A stretch of DNA of 64,000 bases from Sphaerolaimus hirsutus (lineage: Eukaryota; Nematoda; Chromadorea; Monhysterida; Sphaerolaimidae): contig OZ038454.1 in NCBI GenBank assembly GCA_964036195.1, positions 25,282,315 to 25,346,314 of the forward strand. Direction: 5' to 3'. A program made the position numbers and the translations under genes. Numbering within the stretch: position 1 is the first letter of the stretch; every line of letters starts with the position of its first letter. This document shows positions 1 through 9,900 of the stretch, piece after piece. The notes below the pieces were generated by a model. That model ran no database searches and was not told the origin of the DNA. It was given only the letters and a program-made list of their open reading frames with translations.

Positions 1-628
1 TTACAGGAGGCATTATTCGAGGGGGACCATTTAAGCAAACTCCATTCAAGGAAAAAGTATTTGTGTTTTAGATTTTTTGGTTCAAATGTGAACCAATTAT
101 TTAATATTGGTGTATATTTACGTCGCTGGGGGACCGTGTGCCGGCGGCCATGTAAACCCGCTGGCCGTGTAGCATCAAAAATGCCTATTTTTGACGTTTT
201 TTGTAACTTTTCACATGATAAAGTGCTGAACACATTTGAGTAAAGGCAAATATGATGAGAAATGGCATTACTTATCATAGGTATTTAACTCTATTCAAAT
301 GTGTTCAGCACTTTATAATGTGAAAGGTGACAATAGACGTCGTAAAATGCCTATTTTTGACGTTTTTTTGTCACTTTTCATATTATAGGGTGAAGATTAT
401 CCTTGAATTAAGTGAAAGATTTATATTGAGTGATGAGTAAAGATTTCTATTTTCGAATTTTGATGACTATTTTTGTACAGAAATTTGTGCATTCAAAAAG
501 AAAACTATAAATAAAAGAACAGTTGCAAAAAAGTTGAAAATTCAAAAGCTCATTGTAGAAAACGAGAAACATTTCATACTTTTTTCTTGAGAGTCGTCGT
601 CAACTGTTTGTTACGGACCAATCACTTA
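1..628. other. non-coding flank of the receptor gene with a palindrome
   Basis: No gene is seen. Positions about 205-340 form an imperfect inverted repeat (CACATGATAAAGTGCTGAAC against GTTCAGCACTTTATAATGTG), and the word ATGCCTATTTTTGACG occurs on both sides, so this looks like a small fold-back element. Positions 601-636 are the original 3' continuation of the receptor gene: joined to 4000 onward without the intervening transposon they would give the receptor its original stop codon. Confidence 0.5.
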
Positions 629-1191
629 GTTGCTGGCAACGATGGCAAAAACACACATTTTTAATACGGAAACTCATTGAGTTTCCGTGTTTTTGTTTAA
701 CACAGAAACATGGAAACTCAACAATTTTGAAAAACACGGAAACTCAAATGAGTACTTTTTTGGAGAACACAGAAACACGGAAACACAGAAAATATGGAAA
801 TGGTTTTTGAGTTTTTTTTATCCAAGCAATTGAAGGCACAAGATTTGACCTGAACAATGTGTGTATGTGCATACATAAGGTATGCATGTATGTATAGTGT
901 GTAAATATGTACATAGGTAGTATCCAAGTTTATCAATGAAATAAGTATCCAAAAAATAATGGTGTCCGCATCTCCTGGTGGTTTCGACAATATTAGGGAC
1001 TGTGATCGAAGTGTTGAGGAGTGTCCACCAGGGTCTGCTAGCTCACACAATTGAGCTGAGGGCTCCTCACCTCCCAAGCTGTCAAAGGTATTGGTCACCC
1101 ATTTGGAACTACCTCCAGTGAACTAATGAAAATTTTCCAATACACAACAAACTTGCTCAAGTACTGTACTTGCTCAAGTAGTGCACTCAAG

Positions 1192-2881
1192 GATAAACAT
1201 CATGGGCATGTTATCACAGGCAATCTAGCCGTGTGTGAGGACAAACAACTAGCTGAGGTTCTTAGCTACGGGGCCAACTACCGACTACCAAACAAACCTG
1301 ACAAAAAAGACACACTGAAAAAACAACAGAAATACTACAAAAAATCAGGAATCATCTCGAGAAAAAACACAGTGGTCACATAGACAAAATCAACTCCTGG
1401 TATGAATTGGCAATAAAACTATAAAAAAAAGAATCAAATATGCAAAACCACAAACACAAAAGCATTTTGACATAGCACGCCTCTCAAACTCCCTAAAAAA
1501 CCTTCAAAAAACATACGCCATCACACCCATCGACAAAGCGGCGTCCACTTACGCTCTCATTTGCAAGAAACACTACCTACAAATCATTGCTAAACTCGGA
1601 ACTCGGCCTAAAGGATTGTCACTTCACAGACAGTGGCAACTTGACCTACAAATATGTGGGACAAGAAAACACATGTGGCAACGCAATAAATATAAAACTA
1701 GAACGGCTTACAACTGAAAACCAAGGGGAAACAGATCGCTTCGACCATTCATTCCCACTAATTTACGCAACCCCAAATTCCACAAAAACCCTATTAAATT
1801 CAGATTCATAGCCGGAAGCAAAAAGTCTAACATAAATAGCCTAGCTTGGGATCTACACAAAATATTACAATACGCTACAAAACGGCTTGAAACATACTGC
1901 AAAGTGATACAAAAACGCAACGGGACAAATAGATAAGGGCTATGTAAAAAGAGCATAGAAGTTGCAAAAACACTTCAACTACAACAAAAAATCAACACAA
2001 TTCACACCTATGACTTCGCCAACATGTTTACGACACTTCCACATCAACTCATAAAAACAAACATCACTTTCCTACTAGATCTAGTGATAAAACAGGAAAG
2101 CTTCAGAATAACAAAACACAATGCAACACAGAACACCAGCAATAAACCAGGGAAAATACTCACAGTACAAGACACCGAGAACCTACTTAATATGGTACTC
2201 AACAACACATACATCAAGTTCTGTGGAGCTATATACAGACAAACACTAGGCATACCAATGGGAGGAAGTGCTTCAAGCGACATCGCAAATCTTACACTAG
2301 CCGGCATGGAATACCGATATCTGGGGACAAAACAAAACAACATTAAAGCCCGCACATTGCACAGAACAAGAAGATATGTTGATGACATACTCGTTATCAA
2401 CAAACCCGATTTTCTACAAATTTACCCAGACATCTACGGAAGGGAACTAACCCTAGAACCCGACAACTCAGAAATTGGAGAACGGGTACACTTCCTCGAT
2501 CTGGATATCATGATTCAAACCAACCGCGCCCACTTTAGCCTGTGGAATAAAACTGATGATTACAAATTTCAAATCGTGAAAAACACACATGTATCAAGCA
2601 ATGTCCCCCCTAGTCTTGGCTACAGCATTTTGTATTCCCAATGCAAACGCTTCCTTGAAGTATGCACTGACCTAAGAGATAGCACCAAATGTACCACCGA
2701 TCTCATGAACAACCTTGTGAGCATGGAATTTGATATCGATAAAATGTGCACCACAATCATGAAACTTTGTGTAAATTACCCCAACCTCACCACAAAGCAT
2801 AAACTGTGCAAGCAATCAGAAATATGCCATTGGATAGAAGAGCTACGAAAAGCAATAACTACCGGAAATCGGGGCTTATGA
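1192..2881 (+). pseudogene. Penelope-like reverse transcriptase, decayed (copy 1)
   Basis: From about 2012 to 2881 one frame is open and carries reverse-transcriptase palm motifs: FANMFTTLP (first catalytic-Asp region, written with Asn), GIPMGGSASSDIANLTL, and RRYVDDILVI with both catalytic aspartates, then FLDLDI. Upstream, broken frames still read VITGNLAVCEDKQLAEVL, PIDKAASTYALICKKHY and NPKFHKNPIKFRFIAGS, the usual order of pre-palm motifs in Penelope-like elements. Stops and frameshifts between about 1384 and 2010 make the gene non-functional as a whole. No GIY-YIG endonuclease is visible downstream. Another LTR-less retroelement class is possible. A diverged second copy lies at 53,600-56,145. 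Confidence 0.65.
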
Positions 2882-3206
2882 CAAACACAATGAAAACAAT
2901 TCAAATATCCCATTATTCCCAGATAAAATCAGCACCCCGGTAGTAATTGCTCAACCCAACACTCATAAATTCAAACAACAGATATAAAATGCTCTTTTCG
3001 ATCTAAAATGCAACACAAATGATAGTAATCGCACGCGCACACGCAACAAATAACTAAAATCGATCAAACCAACCACTCTAGCCAAACAGACGCGGCTAAT
3101 CACACATTATCCATAGGCACGCAAGGATCATGCGCATTGAGATGAAAGGGATCTGTTGTCGCGCTGCAATGGAAAACAAAAAAATGATTATACTTAGCCA
3201 GTGGGA

Positions 3207-3240
3207 TATAAAAAAGGCAGCCATCCAGTACACTCTCATA
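3207..3240 (+). promoter_or_regulatory. TATA-type core promoter inside the hAT element
   Basis: TATAAAAAA at 3207-3215 is followed about 25 nt later by a CCAGTACACTC stretch that could hold the transcription start, and then by the ATG at 3279. The spacing is that of a metazoan TATA promoter. It precedes an open exon on the same strand. Confidence 0.45.
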
Positions 3241-3278
3241 CAGACATTCGACTTCGACAACTTAGCTCATTTTTCCGA

Positions 3279-3410
3279 ATGGCTCCGCCCGCCCACAGCA
3301 TGTCGATGGGTCGCATCCCGAAGAAATTGGGAAAATCTGCACCAGTGGCCAACGCTGGTCCCGACGCACCGGCCGCCAAAAAGCCAAAGCGCTTTGCAAC
3401 CGGTGTTGAG
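3279..3410 (+). CDS. possible 5' exon of an unidentified basic protein, inside the hAT element
   Basis: ATG at 3279 in a good context opens 44 codons that end exactly at a GAG|GTACAT splice-donor-like site (3410/3411), phase 0. The peptide starts MAPPAHSMSMGRIPKK and ends AAKKPKRFATGVE; it is proline/alanine-rich and basic, with a KKPKR patch resembling a nuclear localisation signal. The exon is GC-rich compared with its surroundings and lies between transposon ends, so it may be a host promoter and first exon captured by the element, or the first exon of a lost transposon gene. I do not recognise the protein and see no second exon before the element ends. Confidence 0.35.
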
Positions 3411-3978
3411 GTACATTTTGTTAATTTCTGTGTTAGGAAAGGAGAATTTGTGCAAACTTGACTTGACAAAAACGCCACAAGGTGGCCCAGTGACCTAAAA
3501 AAAATATTTTTTTTTAGTCTGGATACAACCTTTGGATACACAATCAAATCAGAAATAGATGTAAGCTGGTAAAACGCTTAAACCGGCGCAAGGTGCTGGT
3601 CACAGCGCACTTTGAATATTCTGAAAATAGTACACACACTGAAAAAACTAACGGCCAGGCGATAAAAGCTCGCCCACCAGCAATTTTGATACAAATTCAA
3701 CCCTAAAACATATGCAAAACCAATATTTGATAAGAAAACCACTGTTTCAACAGTAAAATGCTGTAAAATGCAACTTTTTGTAAAACAACTCGAGTTTTTA
3801 CCAAAAAAACTTGAGCTTTTACTTAAAAAAAACTTGAGTTTTTACCAAAAAAGTCAAGTTTTTTTCAAAAAACACAGAAATAAAAAACAGAAACTAAAGT
3901 TTTTTTCGTGAAAAAACTCAAAACCCAAATATACATTTTTGAAAACACAAAATACAGAAAGTGTTATATTTTGAGAAC

Positions 3979-6900
3979 TCACCCATCGTTGGTTGCTGGA
4001 TGTGTTACATATTTTGTCGTAAGCGGCTTCACTTTCGATATGAACACCGTGTTAGTGGCGCCATTTTTGGTTTCGATGTGGAGCTTTTTCAAGACCCTGT
4101 TGCGAATCGTTCGATTGAGCAAAAGGTACACGATTATGTTGCCGCCTGCGTTTGGTGAACTGTGATGATTTTTTGATAACATTGGATCTATTGGATGATA
4201 ACGCCGTTCTATTGAAGGCTGCCGTTTTACTTATCGACCGACACATACCGTATTCCCTCGAAATACCCCCCCCTAAAATGGCCACAATGAATTTATAAAG
4301 ATAACCCCTTGAGTATACTAATAGTCAGTTACAAACGGTACTAGCCGTGGGTGGTCTGCCACAAAACGTTGGCAATCACGAACGGCACGGAGGAGGTGAA
4401 CAGCCTGGGCACCAGCACGTAGCCGGCGGCGGTGAAAAACGTGTTGGCGCACAAGAAAAACGCCTGCACCGTGACGCGCTTCTCCATCCTAGACACGTGC
4501 CCACCGCCTGGGACTGGGGGTGGGGGTCTTTTTTGGGTGGGTGCTTTTCGAGGGAGCTTTATATTTCGCCCATCTTTGAAGTTATAAAAATGCCTCGGAA
4601 AAACGTTTGTTTGTGAAAAAAATTATAGAGCGATTGCAACAATTTGGCAGATTCAACGTTTTCAACCGAATTTTCATTTTCTTGAAAAAGTATTCTTTAT
4701 GTATAACTTCTAGAAGTTTTCTTTACACAAAAATCTATTCCGTCCTTTGTTATACCTAGTTAAATACGTAAAGCCGGATTTACAGCATAACGATCAATAG
4801 GAGGTGATGCGACAAATTCACCGAAAGATGACTTATTTTCATTTTTTCAAGTTTTTTATTAAAAGGTCATGTTTAAAAATCAACGTGTTGAAAATTTATT
4901 ATGTGCGAGATGTGAAACTCGAATTAGAATGAAAAACATTCAATGAAAAATGGTCCGCTGTGGAAGCAATTTTGCGGTGAGACCCTAAAATCAATTTGTC
5001 GGCAGTCATTGCATACAATAACCAACGACAAATTGATTTTGGGGCCTCACTGGGAAATGAATTTGATGGCGGACCATTTTTCATCGAACGTTTTTCATTC
5101 AAATTCGAGTTTCACATGTCGCACATATAATAAATTTCTGCAAAATATTGATTATTGAACATGACCAGGGTTGGCAAAATCTCAGAAAAAAAAAAATAAA
5201 TAAAAATAAAAAAAATGGAAAATTGAATAATAAAATAAAATAAAATGGAAAATTAATAAAATAAAAATACAATTTTACTAAAATTCGAATTTTCATACAA
5301 TTTTAGTATAATTGTACAAAAATTCGATTTTTTGTACAATTTTAGTAAAATTTTACAAAAACTCAAGTGTCTGTAAAATTCTATAAAAAGTTTTCTATCC
5401 TGTTGCTTAAGATCCTAGTTGCCTATTCGCAGAACAGGTGCCTTGTTGTTGCTTTCATTGTTGTGACTGAAAAATATTTTTGCTCAAAATTGCAAATTTT
5501 CACATCTTTTAATCACCTTAAAAATCTCTAATTTATGTGATTTTTTACCATTCACCTTGAAAAAGCCTATATATTGAACACAGCAAGCCCCCCTGCCCAC
5601 CCCCCTGAAAAATGACAAAATTTTAGCTACTTATCTTTCCCTCGGGAGGAGCAATTAGCTACACGTCTATCCGGCCCTGTGACGGTCAAAATTTAACTCA
5701 TGTCAAAAGTCTACATTAAATTTTTTTTGTATTTATCTGCATGCTTCTAGCGTGCACATTTTTTTACTTCCTTGCATCCAAGTTTTGGATTTTTTGTAAA
5801 ATTTTTGTACAATATTTGTAAAATTTTTGTACAATATTTGTAAAATTTTTGTAAAATGGTTTCATTTTATTGGCTATTTACACAGGTCCCGGCCGGGGAC
5901 AGGGGCCCGGCAAAAAATAATTTTTAGTCAAAAGTGAATAATTGGCGTGTATGGGTTTGTTGCATGTTAATAAGGTGAATTATCACCAAATTAGCATGCA
6001 CAAAATTTTTGCAAGACAGTTACACCTGCCGATGCATATTCTTTGGGCGGGTATAACCGTCTTGCAAAAATTTTGTGCATGCTAATTTGGTGATAATTCA
6101 CCTTATTAACATGCAAATAACCCATACACACCAATTATTCACTTTTGAAAAAAAATTATTTTTTGCCGGGTCCCGGTCCCCGTTTTATTTAGCCCATTTT
6201 ATTTTATTAATGAGATTTCAGAATAAAATAAAATAAAATGAAACATGAATAAAATAAAAATAAAATACAATTTTAATAAAAATAAAATACAATTTTAGTA
6301 AAAAGAATTTTACTAAAACCAACCGTGAACATGACCTTTAATAAAAAACTTGAAAACACAAAAAGAATTCATTTATTGGTGATGTTTTATTTGTCGCATC
6401 ACCTCCTATTGACAACAATGGAAAAAAACACAGAGATTGAACACAGAAACTCATTGAGTTTCTGTGTTTTTGTATTACACAGAAACATGGAAACTCACAA
6501 GTTTTGAAAAACTCAAAATTCAAATGAGTTTTTTTTTGAGAACACAGAAACATGGAAACACAGAAAAGTTTTTTGAGTTTTTGTGTTTTTTTTCAGTGAA
6601 GCAGTTGAATGCACATGGATTCAGTTAAACTAAACAAGATAAGATATGCATGCATAGTATGTAGATATGCACATAATGTATTCATATTCTATGATGAAAC
6701 AAAAAATCGTTCAAAGATGGCATGCACATCTCCTGGTGGATTTGACAATTTAAGTTCTGACATGTTTTTAAGTATACCGTATTTACTCGAATAATTCCCC
6801 CCACTTGAATAATTCCCCCCCCCCCGAATAATTCCCCCCTGTTAGACAGGTGAGGAAAAAATAATTCCCCCACTTGAATAATCCCCCCTCCCACAATGAC

Positions 6901-9900
6901 GGATGGTAAATAATGCACATGCTTTTAACAAAAAACAATCGATGAAGCCAAACCATACAAAAGAGTTGTGTGCGGTTTGATTCATCGAATGGAAATGCAG
7001 CACATTTGGGTGCAAAGATGCGATGGAATGTGCACTATCAATGGAAACAGGACACACATGTGTAGGTAGTGTGATAGAATCGTGCTTGAAAATTGTGATG
7101 AAATAATAATCCCCCCACTTGAATAATTCCCCCCCTCGAATAGTCCCCCCCTCAAAAATGTCTGACGAAAAAATAATTCCCCGGGAGAATTATTCAAGTA
7201 AATACAGTAGTTATAGTTCAAATCAATTCCGTAGTCTTCCATACAGTGCACATCCATTGAAAATTTTTGGAGTACTGAGTAAATTGTTGTTTATGAGCAT
7301 TTTGTTGATGCTGGTGTTGTGATGTGGATGTCCTCATTGTGGACATTTTTATGGACTTTTTTGACACTTGAATGAATACACAGATGTTATGTGGGGTTTA
7401 AACATGTGCAAAACCAATATTTTATATATTATTATAACTATATAATTATATAATATTATAACCCCTCTATCCACAACAAAATGCTGTAAATTAGAATTTT
7501 TCAGGAAAAAAACCTGAGTTTTTTGTAAAAAACTAAAAAAAACTCGAGTTTTTACAAAAAACACAGAAATAAAAACAGAGTTACTCAAGTTTTTTTCGAG
7601 GAAAAAACTCAAAACACAGGTATTCATTTTTGAAAAACTCAAAACACAGAAAGTGTTTTTTTGGAGAACTTACCCATCGTTGCCTATTGATCGTGATGCT
7701 GTAAATCCACCTTAATAGCTAACCTTGTTTTGCCTGATCGCTGACGGCCATGCCTTTTTTACGCAGTTTGAACATAACGTAGGAGTAGAGAACCAAAACA
7801 ATTCCAATAGTGGAAAAGTTATTAAATGTGTTCATTTCAATGGCCATTGTCTGCAATTGCTCGCATTTTTAATGTTACTACATCTACAGTTAAATATTCA
7901 AGGGCAAGATCCAACAATTAAGGAAATAAAAGTGAGGAAAAAATAATTCCTCGTCTTGAATAATTCCCTCATTTTGACATATCATCAATTTGTTGTGTCC
8001 AAAAAAACCTGGCCTTTTAATTATTTCGTACATGAAGCATATTTTGTGAAATGAGTGGATAAAAAACATGCTGTAATATTTTGGAGAAAAAAATTATCCC
8101 CCTTGAAAAGCCCCCTCAAAAAAATCAAAATTCAAAATTCAGTCAAAATACAATAATTACAACACTGATTTTCTCAACAAAACCTACTCCACCATTGGGG
8201 TCAAATAGCCAGACACCGATGCCACTGTGGTACAGCGCGCCGACACCATTCATCAGGGGGCACTCCCATACCCTGTAAAGAGCCCTGTAAGCCCTGTAAA
8301 CGTACGTTTGCCGTTTTGCAGGGCATTTTCCATGACATTTGACACTTTGCATGACATTTGACATTTTACAGGGCTTTTACAGGGTCTGGGAGTGGCACCA
8401 AGTAAGCACAGCCAAAAACGCTCCCGTACAGAAGCGCCAGGCAAATCCACATGTATATCCTATTGTTGCCGAACAGTTTGTTTGTGAGTATTGCCGATTC
8501 GTGCATTTCCACAGCCCTGTTGAAACTGAGCAGCATGCACAGGCCGCAGTAGCTTACCCAGACAACTGAAATTGGCACAAGGTATTCTATTCGGGAAAGT
8601 TGAGACGATCAAACGATCGATCGATTCAATCGACACGTGTCAACTGGTCTGTGTCGACTCAGATTTCGCCTACACGTGCAGCAGAGCGGTCTCCAAATGC
8701 ACATGAAGCAATGTTGAAAAATAAATATTACAACAAGTACCTATGTAGTAGGTTGGAAGATTGCTGAAATTGTGTTGACACAGACCAGTTGACAAGGGGA
8801 TAGAAAAAAGTTTTTGATCACTGGTGAAACAATTTTCAACTGGCGCCTCCAAATGACGCAAGCCATGTGCTTTCATTCTATCACAAAATAGCCCGAACCC
8901 TCACACACAAAAACGTGCAATAACACGTCAAACGTGACCTACACTCCATACAGGCGCCCCAAATCTTCATTTGGCTATATGCAGGCCCGCAATAGGGCAG
9001 CCCAATCATGGATACAATTCCACACAGAATGACAGCTCCAAAAATTGCCCCCAAGTCGATGAAGCCCATCGCTGCTAGGATCTTGTAGCATGAGCTGCCG
9101 ATTAGATCGATACTTAGGATCGCCCACAGGCATGGAATGTAGCTGTATTTGGGTATACACGGCGGGTATACTTTATAGTGGAAACACTGCATAGCATCAG
9201 GGTTGGAAAAATCTCAGATAAAAATAAAAATAAAATAGAAAATTGGAGAATAAAAAAAAAAAATTAAATGTAAAAAAATACAATTTTACTAAAATTCGAA
9301 TTTTTGTAATTTTTTTAGTAAAATTGTACAATAATTTGAATGTTTGTACAATTTTAGTAAAATTTTACAAACACTCGAGTGTCTGTAAAATTCTATTAAA
9401 AGTTTTCTATCCTGTTGCTTAAGATTCTAGCTGCCAATTTGCAGAACTGGTGCCTTGTTGTTGCTTTCATTGTTGTGATTTTTGCTCAAAATCACAAACT
9501 TTTACATTTTTTATGAATTGTCACCTAAAAATAACTAATTTACGTGATTTTTTCCCCATTTACTTCGTTCCATACCATTAAAAAGCCTATATATTGACCC
9601 CGCAAGCCCCCCCCCCCAAATAACAAATAAATAGCTATCTTCCCTCGGGAGGAGCAAATAGCTACATATCTATCCGGCCCCTGTGCGGGTCAAAATTCAA
9701 GACAGCTACGTCTAGTGATGGAAAAAGCGCCAGGCTTTCGGCGCCAAGCGCCAAAAGCGCCATGGCGCTTTTCTGACCCCGGCGCCAAGCGCCAATGGCG
9801 CCAGAGCAAAATGGCGCCAAGCGCCAAAAGCGCCATGGCGCTTTTCTGAACCTCAGCGCCAAGCGCCAATGGCGCCAGAGGGTAATGGCGCCAAGCGCCA

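Larger units (their letters stand above)
637..3991. mobile_element. hAT-type non-autonomous element, copy 1, with cargo
   Basis: The ends are CAACGATGG on the left and CCATCGTTG on the right, flanked by identical 8-bp copies of GTTGCTGG (629-636 and 3992-3999), the duplication size of hAT elements. A 1.27-kb relative with the same ends and sub-terminal ACACAGAAACTC-type repeats lies at 6413-7682. No hAT transposase was found. The interior instead holds a Penelope-like reverse transcriptase remnant and a TATA-box plus first-exon-like segment. The element sits in the last codons of the minus-strand receptor gene. Confidence 0.85.
4770..7712. repeat. fold-back (long inverted repeat) element, split by two nested hAT insertions
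   Basis: The left arm (about 4776-4880, AAGCCGGATTTACAGCATAA through GATGCGACAAAT to TTAAAAGGTCATGTTT) is the reverse complement of three pieces on the right: 6328-6412 and 7691-7712. The middle (about 4905-5125) is itself a palindrome, for example GTGAAACTCGAATT against AATTCGAGTTTCAC. Removing the insertions at 5166-6327 and 6413-7682 restores the symmetry. A degenerate relative lies near 49,010-49,075. It lies in a receptor intron. Confidence 0.7.

Noticed and set aside
8254..8398. Interpretation of the receptor insertion as ordinary intron with chance similarity
   Set aside because: The same terminal sequences and arms recur at two oxidase introns with 3-bp flanking copies; chance is not a good explanation.
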